DNA of 36,012 nucleotides, taken from the NCBI RefSeq assembly GCF_000158815.1, contig NZ_GG657738.1:4969871-5005882 (forward strand), written 5' to 3'. Below, in pieces: positions 26,654-34,559 of this stretch. The position numbers were made by a program, and so were the translations under genes. Position 1 is the stretch's first letter, and each line of letters begins with the position of its first letter. Below the pieces are notes generated by a model that was given only the letters and a program-made list of their open reading frames with translations, was not told where the DNA came from and ran no database searches. This DNA is from Micromonospora sp. ATCC 39149. Its GTDB lineage: Bacteria; Actinomycetota; Actinomycetes; Mycobacteriales; Micromonosporaceae.

Positions 26654-26659
26654 TAGGTT
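26654..26659 (+). promoter_or_regulatory. Possible ilvE -10 element
   Basis: TAGGTT lies 62 nt before ilvE in the leuB-ilvE gap; no -35 at the normal distance is seen, so read-through from leuB is also possible. Confidence 0.3.
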
Positions 26660-26721
26660 GCTGGCAGCACTCTTGCGGCGTGCGGTCCCGCGCGCCGCCG
26701 TTCCCCAGGGAGGTACGCGCG

Positions 26722-27816
26722 ATGAGCGGTGGTGACATGCTCGACTTCGAGATCCGTCCGAATCCCACGCCGGTATCCGCCGCCGAACGGGCCGCTCTGC
26801 TCGCGAACCCGGGGTTCGGCCGCGTCTTCACCGACCACATGGTCACGATCCGGTACGCCGACGGCAAGGGCTGGTACGACGCGCGAATCGAGGCGCGCGG
26901 GCCGATCCCGATGGACCCGGCCTCCGCCGTGCTGCACTACGCGCAGGAGATCTTCGAGGGGCTGAAGGCGTACCGCGTCGCCGACGGGTCGGTGACCATG
27001 TTCCGGCCGGAAGCCAACGCCGCCCGGTTCGTCGACTCGGCCCGCCGGATGGCGATGCCGGAGCTGCCGCCGGAGCTGTTCGTCGACTCGCTGCGCCGGC
27101 TCGTCGAGATCGACCGGGACTGGATCCCCGAGGGCGACGGGAGCAGCCTCTACCTGCGTCCGTTCATGATCGCCAGTGAGGTCTTCCTCGGCGTCCGCCC
27201 GTCGAACGAGTACCTGTACGTGGTCATCGCCTCCCCGGCGGGGTCGTACTTCGCGGGCGGGGCCAAGCCGGTGAAGGTCTGGGTCTCGCCGGAATACACC
27301 CGCGCCGCCCCGGGCGGCACCGGCGCGGCCAAGTGCGGCGGCAACTACGCCGCCTCGCTCGCGGCCCAGGCCGAGGCGATCGAGGCCGGCTGCGACCAGG
27401 TCGTCTTCCTCGACGCGGTGGAGCGCCGCTTCGTCGACGAGCTGGGCGGGATGAACGTGTTCTTCGTCTACGACGACGACACGCTGGTCACCCCACCGCT
27501 GACCGGCACGATCCTGCCCGGCGTCACCCGGGACGCGCTGCTCACCCTGGCCGCCGAGGCCGGCCACCGGGTCGAGGAACGGCCGGTCAGCTTCGCCGAC
27601 TGGCAGGCCGACGCGGCGAGCGGTCGGCTGCGCGAGGCGTTCGCGTGCGGCACCGCGGCCGTGATCACGCCCATCGGCGGGGTCAAGTACCCCGACGGTG
27701 AGTTCCTGGTCGGCGGCGGCGAACAGGGCCGGGTGACCACGGCGCTACAGCAGCGGCTGATCGACATCCAGCGCGGCCGGGCCGCCGACCCGTACGGCTG
27801 GGTCACCCGACTGTAA
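26722..27816 (+). CDS. ilvE: Branched-chain amino acid aminotransferase
   Basis: IlvE is the last step for valine, leucine and isoleucine, using PLP and glutamate. The 364-residue length suits the class IV actinobacterial enzyme. The PLP Lys lies in GTGAAKCGGNYAAS, and the ELGGMNVFFV, GTILPGVTRD and ACGTAAVITPIG segments are typical. ATG 26722 has AGGGAGG 8 nt upstream. It is followed directly by a GGGGCCCC hairpin. Confidence 0.96.
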   Translation: MSGGDMLDFEIRPNPTPVSAAERAALLANPGFGRVFTDHMVTIRYADGKGWYDARIEARGPIPMDPASAVLHYAQEIFEGLKAYRVADGSVTMFRPEANAARFVDSARRMAMPELPPELFVDSLRRLVEIDRDWIPEGDGSSLYLRPFMIASEVFLGVRPSNEYLYVVIASPAGSYFAGGAKPVKVWVSPEYTRAAPGGTGAAKCGGNYAASLAAQAEAIEAGCDQVVFLDAVERRFVDELGGMNVFFVYDDDTLVTPPLTGTILPGVTRDALLTLAAEAGHRVEERPVSFADWQADAASGRLREAFACGTAAVITPIGGVKYPDGEFLVGGGEQGRVTTALQQRLIDIQRGRAADPYGWVTRL

Positions 27817-27863
27817 GGAAGGGCCCCTGCTTAACGCCTGGCGTAGAGCAGGGGCCCCTTCTC
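27817..27863 (+). repeat. GGGGCCCC hairpin repeat, copy 2, after ilvE
   Basis: It begins right after the ilvE TAA. Arms AGGGCCCCTGCT and AGCAGGGGCCCCT flank TAACGCCTGGCGTAG. It is the same element as after ilvD and cimA, likely terminator-like. Confidence 0.75.
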
Positions 27864-27897
27864 AACCCCGGCGGGCGGCGGGCCGGCCGGCCCCGCC

Positions 27898-28638
27898 TCA
27901 CTCCAGCAGATGGTCGCGGAGCGCCGCGAGCTGGGCGTCGGTGACACCGGCGTGCCGCAGGTACCCCTCCACCGAGCCGTGCCCTTCCCGCAGCTCGGTC
28001 AGAAACAGCGTCATCGCCTCGGCGGGCGAGGCCAGGTACGGGGCGGGCAGCTCTCCGGCCTCCGGCAAGGTCGCGGCAACCCAGGCGCTGAACCGCTGCG
28101 ACGCCTCGGTGCTCAGCGCGTAGTCGGCGGCGATGTCGGCGTCGCTGACGCCCAGCACCGACAGGGTCAGCGCGCAGACGATGCCGGTGCGGTCCTTGCC
28201 GGCCACGCAGTGCACGACGACCGGTGCCGTGGCGCTGTCGGCGATCAGCCCGACCGCCTCGGCGAGCCCCGCCGCGCCGGTGCCGGCGAGGTCGGCGTAC
28301 CGGTCGGCGAGGAAGCGGGCGAGGCTGGACCCGGGCGCGTACTGGGCCTCCGCCCAGTCGGCGTGCTCCGGGTGGATGTGCCGGTAGGCGAGCCCGTCCA
28401 GCTCGGGCACCCGGCCGTCCCGGGCCACCTCCTTGGGGCGGCGCAGGTCGATCACGGTGCGCACGCCGAGGGCGACGAACGCGTCCCGGTCGGCTCCGTC
28501 GATGCGGTGCGGGGAGTCGGAGCGGTAGAGCCGGCCCCAGCGCACCGCGCGCCCGTCGCCGGCCGGGTAGCCGCCGACGTCGCGGAAGTTGAACAGGGCG
28601 GAGAAGGGGATCCTGCGCTTGTTCTCGGTGGCGTCCAC
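27898..28638 (-). CDS. Tyrosine/dual-specificity protein phosphatase
   Basis: The 246-residue protein contains the P-loop HCVAGKDRTG (His143, nucleophile Cys144, Arg150) and the N-terminal FNFRDVGGYP and LYRSDSPHRI segments of the PtpB-like family (Y_phosphatase3). It should remove phosphate from tyrosine, other residues or lipids; the substrate is unknown. GTG 28638 has TACCGT (ACGGTA at plus-strand 28645-28650) 6 nt upstream, which suggests a leaderless mRNA. It converges on ilvE. Confidence 0.92.
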   Translation of the reverse strand: MDATENKRRIPFSALFNFRDVGGYPAGDGRAVRWGRLYRSDSPHRIDGADRDAFVALGVRTVIDLRRPKEVARDGRVPELDGLAYRHIHPEHADWAEAQYAPGSSLARFLADRYADLAGTGAAGLAEAVGLIADSATAPVVVHCVAGKDRTGIVCALTLSVLGVSDADIAADYALSTEASQRFSAWVAATLPEAGELPAPYLASPAEAMTLFLTELREGHGSVEGYLRHAGVTDAQLAALRDHLLE

Positions 28639-28696
28639 GCTGACACGGTAACGGCCGGTGGGCGGAAACCCATCGGCCGTTGTGGCGCGACGCGGC

Positions 28697-29158
28697 TCAG
28701 CGCGCGGTGCCCGGGGGCAGGTTCCCGTGCCTCTCGTCGTAGTAGCCGCCGAGCCGGTCCCGGTACGCCGGGTCGCTGTGGCTGTCCTCGTCGTACTCGG
28801 GGGCGGCCTTGATCTGGTCCCGGTCCCGGTCGACGTACACCGTGCGGGCGCCGTGGTCGACGTGGTGGACCGTGCCGGCCGGCAACATGACCTTCTTGCC
28901 GAAGAAGAGCCAGGCGCCTGTGTCGACCACCAGGTAGCTGCCGCCGACCTCGTGGCTCGCGCTGTCGATCTTGCCGATGCGGCCGTCGCTGGCCTCGACG
29001 TGGTAGCCGACGAGGTCGGCGTCGGCGACCGAGGCCCGGTCGCGGTAGCTCCACGGGTCGAACCTCCCGGCGGGGGCGCCGCCGGCGATCGCCCCCTGGC
29101 CGCCGTGGATCATCGGTTCGGGCGTGCCGGTGGCGGCGTGCGGGTCGAGCCTGTCCAT
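28697..29158 (-). CDS. PRC-barrel domain protein
   Basis: The 153-residue protein has a PRC-barrel core from about residue 50 (DLVGYHVEASDGRIGKIDS) through VDTGAWLFFGKKVMLPAG, followed by an acidic, Tyr-rich tail. Such proteins are soluble barrel domains linked to stress or RNA processing in various bacteria; no function can be assigned here. ATG 29158 has GGAG 6 nt upstream. It stands between the phosphatase and the ahpCD terminator. Confidence 0.85.
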   Translation of the reverse strand: MDRLDPHAATGTPEPMIHGGQGAIAGGAPAGRFDPWSYRDRASVADADLVGYHVEASDGRIGKIDSASHEVGGSYLVVDTGAWLFFGKKVMLPAGTVHHVDHGARTVYVDRDRDQIKAAPEYDEDSHSDPAYRDRLGGYYDERHGNLPPGTAR

Positions 29159-29276
29159 GGGTGCTCCTGCCCCGACCGTCGTGGTCGTCTCGGAGGGTCG
29201 TCTCGGAGGGTCGTTCCGGAAGGTGAGGTGCTTCGGGTCCGAGAAATCACCTACCCGGGTCGGGGCCCCCTACACG

Positions 29277-29321
29277 CCGACGCCCGTCGGCACCGCGCCC
29301 CGCGGTGCCGACGGGCGTCGG
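29277..29321 (-). terminator. 21-bp hairpin terminator of ahpCD
   Basis: Positions 29277-29297 and 29301-29321 pair perfectly over 21 bp with a CCC loop. It lies 10 nt beyond the ahpD stop on the minus strand. There is no T-run, but it is one of the most stable stems in the window. Confidence 0.8.
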
Positions 29322-29331
29322 GACGCACGGC

Positions 29332-29862
29332 TCAGGCCAGGGCGGCCTGCGCGTCGAGGGCCACCGCGGCGGCGTGCACGACGGCGGCGATGCGCAGCCC
29401 CTCGTGCACCTGCTCCCGGGTGAACCCGGCGGCGCGCAGGGTCTTCTCGTGCGACTCCAGGCAGACGCCGCAGCCGGTGATCGCCGAGACGGCGAGGCAC
29501 CACAGCTCGAAGTCACCCTTCTCGACACCCGGCTTCGCGATGATCTGCATCCGCAGCCGGGCCGGCATCGACGCGTACCGCTCGTCGCCGATGAGGTGCT
29601 TGGCCCGGTAGTAGACGTTGTTCATCGCCATGATCGTCGCGGCGCCCTTGGCCGCCTCGACCGCCTCGGGGGTGAGGTGGCTGGCCGCCTCGGCGGCGAT
29701 CTCCCGCAGCACGACCGGGTTACGCGCGGCGACGGCACAGGCCAGCGCCGTGCCCCACGCCTGCTCCGGCTTGAGGGTGGAGGTGCCGACGGTGGAGCCG
29801 AGGTTGAGCCTGATGTCCCTGGCGTACTCGGGCAGGGCCGCCTTGACCGCGTCCAGACCCAT
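29332..29862 (-). CDS. ahpD: Alkyl hydroperoxide reductase AhpD
   Basis: AhpD (176 residues) reduces AhpC in actinobacteria, taking electrons from dihydrolipoamide systems. The redox pair is Cys131-x2-Cys134 in ITGCGVCLESHE, with His138 near it, close to the positions of the Mycobacterium enzyme. ATG 29862 lies 2 nt after the ahpC stop, so translation is probably coupled. A strong hairpin follows. Confidence 0.95.
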   Translation of the reverse strand: MGLDAVKAALPEYARDIRLNLGSTVGTSTLKPEQAWGTALACAVAARNPVVLREIAAEAASHLTPEAVEAAKGAATIMAMNNVYYRAKHLIGDERYASMPARLRMQIIAKPGVEKGDFELWCLAVSAITGCGVCLESHEKTLRAAGFTREQVHEGLRIAAVVHAAAVALDAQAALA

Positions 29863-29864
29863 CG

Positions 29865-30425
29865 TCAGGCCCCGGCGCCGGCGAGCAGCCGGGTGGCGTC
29901 GAGGGTCTCGCCGCCGGACTTCCAGTTGCACGGGCAGAGCTCGTCGGTCTGCAGGGCGTCGAGTACGCGCAGCACCTCGGAGACGTTCCGGCCGACCGAG
30001 CCGGCGGTAACCATGGCGAACTGGATCTCGTTGTCCGGGTCGACGATGAAGGTGGCCCGCTGGGCCACGCCGTCGGAGCCGAGCACGCCGCACGCGCCGG
30101 TCAGCTCGCGCTTGATGTCGCTGAGCATCGGGAACGGCAGCTCGCGCAGGTCCGGGTGGTCCTTGCGCCAGGCGTAGTGGACGAACTCGTTGTCCACCGA
30201 CACGCCGAGCACCTGGGCGTCCCGGTCGGCGAACTCGCCGTTGAGCCGGCCGAACTCGGCGATCTCCGTGGGGCAGATGAACGTGAAGTCCTTCGGCCAG
30301 AAGAAGACCACCCGCCACTTGCCCTCGTACGACTTGTGGTTGATCGACTCGAACGCCCGGTCGGCCTCCAGGGAGACGCAGGCGGTGAGTTCGTACTCGG
30401 GGAAGCGGTCACCGACAGTGAGCAC
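29865..30425 (-). CDS. ahpC: Peroxiredoxin AhpC
   Basis: AhpC (186 residues) reduces peroxides and peroxynitrite. The peroxidatic Cys51 is in FICPTE and the resolving cysteines 164 and 166 are in ELCPCNW, as in mycobacterial AhpC. GTG 30425 has AAGGAGGA just upstream; a longer frame to 30578 has no ribosome binding site. It is the first gene of ahpCD. OxyR is not adjacent in this window and no clear OxyR site was found upstream. Confidence 0.95.
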   Translation of the reverse strand: MLTVGDRFPEYELTACVSLEADRAFESINHKSYEGKWRVVFFWPKDFTFICPTEIAEFGRLNGEFADRDAQVLGVSVDNEFVHYAWRKDHPDLRELPFPMLSDIKRELTGACGVLGSDGVAQRATFIVDPDNEIQFAMVTAGSVGRNVSEVLRVLDALQTDELCPCNWKSGGETLDATRLLAGAGA

Positions 30426-30633
30426 GGGTCCTCCTTGACAGCGGCACGAGGCCGGTAACTGGATCGGTTCCAGATGCTGCCGCAGCCGTGTTTCGGTTCG
30501 GTGCCGGCTGGGCGACTTGTGAAGTTGATCACCGATGGGGGGTTGTGGCCGGTGAGCGGCTGCCGTGCGGTATTGCAAGCTTCGTGACGTCCCGCTATGT
30601 GGATTGTTCCTCCCGAAACCCGGGTGCGGGTGG

Positions 30634-30639
30634 CAAAGT
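30634..30639 (+). promoter_or_regulatory. -10 element of cimA leader
   Basis: CAAAGT ends 7 nt before the leader peptide ATG at 30647, the same spacing as in the ilvB leader. The best -35-like match, TTGTTC (30604-30609), is too far (24 nt), so only the -10 is claimed. Confidence 0.4.
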
Positions 30640-30646
30640 GGCGACC

Positions 30647-30679
30647 ATGACCAGCACCGTCGCCATTATTGGCAACTAG
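30647..30679 (+). CDS. cimA attenuator leader peptide (Val/Ile-Ile)
   Basis: A 10-residue frame, MTSTVAIIGN, carries a Val and two adjacent Ile codons before TAG. The stop lies at the base of a stem-loop, followed by an intrinsic terminator and then cimA. Isoleucine is the product of the citramalate path, so stalling at the Ile codons would sense it directly. No Shine-Dalgarno is seen, but the -10 spacing points to leaderless translation. It is supported by layout only, not by any known homologue. Confidence 0.6.
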   Translation: MTSTVAIIGN

Positions 30680-30708
30680 CGCGCCCGGCCCCTCGTCGCC
30701 GAGCGCGC
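30679..30708 (+). promoter_or_regulatory. Attenuator stem-loop 1 of cimA leader
   Basis: GCGCGC (30679-30684) pairs with GCGCGC (30703-30708). The first arm starts at the last base of the leader stop, so a ribosome there would cover it. Confidence 0.5.
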
Positions 30709-30709
30709 A

Positions 30710-30738
30710 GACCTCCCGCATCCGCGGGGGGTCTTTTT
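30710..30738 (+). terminator. Intrinsic terminator (attenuator) of cimA
   Basis: GACCTCCCGC (30710-30719) and GCGGGGGGTC (30724-30733) form 10 pairs with one T-G wobble and a 4-nt loop, followed by TTTTT. It lies 54 nt before cimA. Confidence 0.75.
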
Positions 30739-30792
30739 GTTGGTCCCCCTCCGCCGCCCCGCCCGTCCCGCCCGCGCCCGAAAGGACTACCC

Positions 30793-32376
30793 ATGACGTT
30801 CCAGGTGTACGACACGACGCTGCGCGACGGCGCCCAGCGGGAGGGGCTCACCTACTCGGTGGTCGACAAGCTGGCGGTCGCCCGGCTGCTCGACGAGTTC
30901 GGCGTCGGCTTCATCGAGGGCGGCTGGCCGGGCGCGGTGCCCAAGGACACCGAGTTCTTCCGCCGAGCACGCACCGAACTCGACCTGAAACACGCCCTGC
31001 TCGTGGCGTTCGGGGCCACCCGCAAGGCCGGCGTCGCCGTCGCCGACGATTCCCAGGTCCAAGCGCTGCTCGACGCGCAGACCCCGGCCGTCGCGCTGGT
31101 CGCCAAGGCCGACCTGCGGCACGTCGAGCGGGCGCTGCGCACCACTCCTGCGGAGAACCTGGCGATGATCCGGGACACGGTGCGCCACCTGGTCGCCGAG
31201 GGGCGGCGGGTCTTCGTCGACGGCGAGCACTTCTTCGACGGCTACCGGCACGACCCCGCGTACGGCGCGGAGGTCGTGCAGACCGCCCTTGCCGCCGGCG
31301 CCGAGGTGATGGTGCTCTGCGACACCAACGGCGGCATGCTGCCCTCCCACGTCACCGCCGCGATCGCCGACCTCACCGCCCGCACCGGCGTCGACCCCGC
31401 CCGCCTGGGCATGCACGCCCAGAACGACACCGCCTGCGCGGTGGCCAACACCATCGCCGCCGTCGAGGCCGGGGTCCGGCACGTGCAGGGCACCGCCAAC
31501 GGGTACGGCGAGCGCCCCGGCAACGCCGACATCTTCGCCGTCGTCGCCAACCTTCAGCTCAAGCTCGGGCTGCCGGTCCTACCGGAGGGCTGCCTGGAGC
31601 AGATGGTGCGGGTCTCCCACGCCATCGCCGAGATCGCCAACATCGCCCCCGACACCCACCAGGCGTACGCCGGGGCCGCCGCCTTCGCCCACAAGGCGGG
31701 GCTGCACGCGAGCGCGATCAAGGTGGATCCGCTGCTCTACAACCATGTGGAGCCCACCGTGGTGGGCAACGACATGCGGATCCTGGTCACCGAGATGGCC
31801 GGCCGGGCCAGCGTCGAGCTCAAGAGTCGTGAGCTGGGCCTGGACCTGGCCGGCCATCCGGAGACCCTGTCGCGGGTGACCCGGCGGGTCAAGGAGCTGG
31901 AGGCCGGAGGCTGGTCCTTCGAGGCCGCCGACGCCTCGTTCGAGCTGCTGGTCCGTTCCGAGCTGCCCGGTGCCGCCCCGGCGCGGCCGTTCGCCCTGGA
32001 GTCGTACCGGGTGCTGGTCGAGCACCGGGAGGACGGCGCGGTGGTCTCCGAGGCCACCGTCAAGATCCGGGTACGCGGCGAGCGGCTGATCGCCACCGCC
32101 GAGGGCAACGGCCCGGTCAACGCCCTCGACGAGGCGCTGCGGGTCGGTCTGTCCCGGCACTACCCCGAGCTGCGCGACTTCGAGCTGGCCGACTACAAGG
32201 TGCGAATCCTGGAGGGCAGTCACGGCACCGGCGCGGTGACCCGGGTGCTGGTGGAGACCGCGGACGGGGCGGGCCGCGACTGGACCACGGTCGGCGTGCA
32301 CCCGAACGTCGTCGAGGCGTCCTGGCACGCCCTCGTCGACGCCCTCACCTACGGCCTGGACCGCGCCCACGTGTAA
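30793..32376 (+). CDS. cimA: Citramalate synthase
   Basis: CimA condenses pyruvate and acetyl-CoA to citramalate, giving 2-ketobutyrate for isoleucine without threonine deaminase. The 527-residue protein has YDTTLRDGAQREG (6-18), conserved GMHAQND and GTANGYGERPGNAD, the metal-binding GLHASA, and a C-terminal regulatory domain similar to that of 2-isopropylmalate synthase. It is assigned to CimA rather than LeuA because of length and motif style, and because the leader upstream is Ile-rich. ATG 30793 has AAAGGA 7 nt upstream. It is followed at once by a GGGGCCCC hairpin. Confidence 0.9.
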   Translation: MTFQVYDTTLRDGAQREGLTYSVVDKLAVARLLDEFGVGFIEGGWPGAVPKDTEFFRRARTELDLKHALLVAFGATRKAGVAVADDSQVQALLDAQTPAVALVAKADLRHVERALRTTPAENLAMIRDTVRHLVAEGRRVFVDGEHFFDGYRHDPAYGAEVVQTALAAGAEVMVLCDTNGGMLPSHVTAAIADLTARTGVDPARLGMHAQNDTACAVANTIAAVEAGVRHVQGTANGYGERPGNADIFAVVANLQLKLGLPVLPEGCLEQMVRVSHAIAEIANIAPDTHQAYAGAAAFAHKAGLHASAIKVDPLLYNHVEPTVVGNDMRILVTEMAGRASVELKSRELGLDLAGHPETLSRVTRRVKELEAGGWSFEAADASFELLVRSELPGAAPARPFALESYRVLVEHREDGAVVSEATVKIRVRGERLIATAEGNGPVNALDEALRVGLSRHYPELRDFELADYKVRILEGSHGTGAVTRVLVETADGAGRDWTTVGVHPNVVEASWHALVDALTYGLDRAHV

Positions 32377-32427
32377 GGAGGGGGCCCTTGTTAATTAACG
32401 CCTGCGGTAGAGAAGGGGCCCCTTCTC
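32377..32427 (+). repeat. GGGGCCCC hairpin repeat, copy 3, after cimA
   Basis: It starts directly after the cimA TAA. A slightly altered form: the loop has GTTAATTAAC (32390-32399), an additional palindrome, then GCCTGCGGTAG. Likely terminator-like. Confidence 0.7.
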
Positions 32428-32492
32428 ACCATCGCAGGCGGGGCGGGCGCGCGGGGCGGGCAGGCGAGGCGGGTGCCGGTGCGGTGAGGGGT

Positions 32493-33497
32493 TCAGGCGG
32501 CGGGTAGGCGCAGCTCGGCGAGGACCGCGCGGTGGTCGCTGCCCGGCACCCCGCGCACCGACACCGACCGGACGGCGATCCGCCGGTCCACCAGCACGTG
32601 GTCGATGGTCACCGGTGGGATCGGGTCACCGTCGTAGGGGCCCCAGGTGCCGACCAGCCCGGCGCCGGTGGCGTCGGCCGCGTCGACGTACCCGGTGGCG
32701 AGCAGTTCACGCAGCAGGGCGTGGTCGAGGGTGGCGTTGAAGTCCCCGGCGAGGATCGACAGGCCCGCGTCGGGGGTGGCCGGGGGCTGCGCCTCCAGGT
32801 CGGTGCGCCAGAACCCGACCTGGTCGATCGCGTGCGGGGCCGACGGGTGGACCGACTCGACCCGTACCGGCGGCCCGCCCGGCGGGGCGATCGACCCGTA
32901 GGCCTGGGTGAAGCCCCAGCCGCCGCGGTGCTGCCGGATGCCGCCCCCGGCGATCGGGAAGCGGGCGTAGAGCCCCGAGCCGGTGGTGCCCACCTGCGCG
33001 TTGAGCTGCCGGTGCGGCAGCAGATCGGCCAGGCCGAGCCGGTCCAGCTCGGCCGCCGCGCCCGGGGTGAACTCCTGCACGGCCAGCACGTCGACCCGTT
33101 GGTCGCGCACCAGGTCGACCACGGTGCCCGCGTCGGCGGCGCCGGCCAGCAGGTTGGCGGTGAGCACCCGCAGTGTCGGCCCACTGGCCGACGGCTGCGC
33201 CGAGGCCATCGCCCGGGGCGCGACCATGGCGAGCAGCGCCACCGCGGCCAGGGCCGCGACCGCCGCGGGCCCACGGCGTCGCAGGGCGAGCGCGAGCAGC
33301 AGCGGCACGGGCGTCCAGGCCGCGACGTACGGGGTGAAGGCGACCGCCTGCACCGCGGGCCCCCGTTCCAGGCCGGGCAGGCGTACCGCCGCCCACACCA
33401 GCCCGGGAGCCACGGCAAGCCAGCACAGCCAGGTCCGCGCCCGGGCGGCGCGACCGGCGGCGGCGCGGGCGTCGTCGTACGTGATCACGGTCGACAC
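32493..33497 (-). CDS. Membrane-anchored endonuclease/exonuclease/phosphatase family protein
   Basis: The 334-residue protein has three hydrophobic helices in the first 100 residues (about 24-40, 50-75, 79-97). The C-terminal EEP domain has LTANLLAG, the catalytic Glu in VQEF, GDFNATLD and the final SDHRAV, so the active site is complete and should face outside the membrane. Such enzymes cut phosphodiesters in nucleic acids, lipids or sugar phosphates; the substrate is unknown. GTG 33497 begins MSTVITYDD. It is divergent from the secreted protein gene. Confidence 0.88.
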   Translation of the reverse strand: MSTVITYDDARAAAGRAARARTWLCWLAVAPGLVWAAVRLPGLERGPAVQAVAFTPYVAAWTPVPLLLALALRRRGPAAVAALAAVALLAMVAPRAMASAQPSASGPTLRVLTANLLAGAADAGTVVDLVRDQRVDVLAVQEFTPGAAAELDRLGLADLLPHRQLNAQVGTTGSGLYARFPIAGGGIRQHRGGWGFTQAYGSIAPPGGPPVRVESVHPSAPHAIDQVGFWRTDLEAQPPATPDAGLSILAGDFNATLDHALLRELLATGYVDAADATGAGLVGTWGPYDGDPIPPVTIDHVLVDRRIAVRSVSVRGVPGSDHRAVLAELRLPAA

Positions 33498-33624
33498 GGT
33501 AGCGGTACCGTCCTCACGCCGGTGTCGCAGGTGCCCGCCCGACCGGCATCCATGAATTGTCGAGCGTTCATGTTTCGCAATTCACAGGGCGGCCTGAAAC
33601 AATCTGAAACGCGGTCCTCCGCCA

Positions 33625-33654
33625 TTGACCCCACGCTTTTGTCGGTGCTACTTT
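33625..33654 (+). promoter_or_regulatory. Promoter of the secreted protein gene
   Basis: TTGACC (33625-33630), an 18-nt spacer and TACTTT (33649-33654) form a good vegetative promoter. The start site near 33661 gives a 5' leader of about 190 nt, less GC-rich than its surroundings. No known riboswitch was recognised in it. Confidence 0.6.
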
Positions 33655-33817
33655 CCACCTGGTTCCGGCCCCGAAGCAAAAAGTAGTAATGGCTGCTCAA
33701 TGTGAGTGTGATTGTTCTCCGCTCCCAGATTGTCCTCAACCTGAGGGCGGCTATTGCAGCGGCTTTACGCGGTGCTGGAAGGCTCGGATTAAGCCGGCTC
33801 GTTGTTCGCGAGTCGGT

Positions 33818-33829
33818 CGTGTCGACACG
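33818..33829. repeat. 12-bp palindrome in 5' leader
   Basis: CGTGTCGACACG is a perfect palindrome, 22 nt before the secreted protein's ATG. It may be an operator or mRNA stem. Confidence 0.4.
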
Positions 33830-33851
33830 GTCAACAAAAGGGGGACCTGTC

Positions 33852-34382
33852 ATGGCAAGACTCATTTCCCGTAGGGCGGTCGCGGTCACGTTCGGCGCGC
33901 TGGTGCTGACGCTGGCCGGCGGGGGGATCGCCGCCGCCCAGACCACCACGGCGGCCAAGCCAGCGGCCCAGAACGGCCAGCCGGGCGACCGTGCCGCCGC
34001 GCCGGCCGGCCAGCCGCAGGTGACAGCGGCCGAGGCGGCGGCGGCCAAGGCGGCGCTGACGGAGGGGGTGAGCCCCTCCTTCATCAACGGCTCGACGTCC
34101 TTCGCCGTCGTCAGTAGCACCGGTGTCCTGCTCCGCTCGCGGGACGCTGTCTCCGCGACCAAGTACGGCCCCGGGCAGTACCAGGTCATCTTCAACCGCA
34201 GCCTGACCAAGGCCGCCTTCCTGGCCACCATCGGCACAACGGACCATTGCTGCGTCCCGCAGGCCGGCGAGATCTCGGTCGCGCCACGGCTGTCCACGCC
34301 GAACGGGGTCTTCGTGCAGACGTACGACTCCGCCGGGGTGCCGGCGGACCGGCCGTTCCACCTGGCCGTGTTCACTCCCTGA
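33852..34382 (+). CDS. Secreted protein of unknown function
   Basis: The 176-residue product has a classical signal peptide (MARLISRRAVAVTFGALVLT, cleavage likely after AAA at about 29), an Ala/Gln/Pro-rich linker to about 60, and a 110-residue domain with strand-rich sequence and a Cys-Cys pair in TTDHCCVPQAG. I do not recognise the domain. ATG 33852 is chosen for the signal peptide; a longer frame from 33702 would bury the signal. It has AGGGGGA 6-7 nt upstream and a clear promoter. Confidence 0.82.
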   Translation: MARLISRRAVAVTFGALVLTLAGGGIAAAQTTTAAKPAAQNGQPGDRAAAPAGQPQVTAAEAAAAKAALTEGVSPSFINGSTSFAVVSSTGVLLRSRDAVSATKYGPGQYQVIFNRSLTKAAFLATIGTTDHCCVPQAGEISVAPRLSTPNGVFVQTYDSAGVPADRPFHLAVFTP

Positions 34383-34559
34383 TCCATCGGGAACCGAGGG
34401 CGCCGGCTCCGGCGACGGGGCCGGCACCTTCGTGCCGCCCGCGACCGGTCCGTCCCTTCGGGGGTGTTGACGACGGTCGTCCCGGTTAGGGGGCAGCACG
34501 CCCGTCGAGTGCCGTGGATTCCGACGTTTGCCCGACGGCCGGCACGGGAAGCAAGCACC

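Noticed and set aside
33689..33874. 61-residue cysteine-rich frame beginning MAAQCECDCS
   Set aside because: No ribosome binding site, overlaps the secreted protein start out of frame, and its second half is Arg-rich; probably chance.
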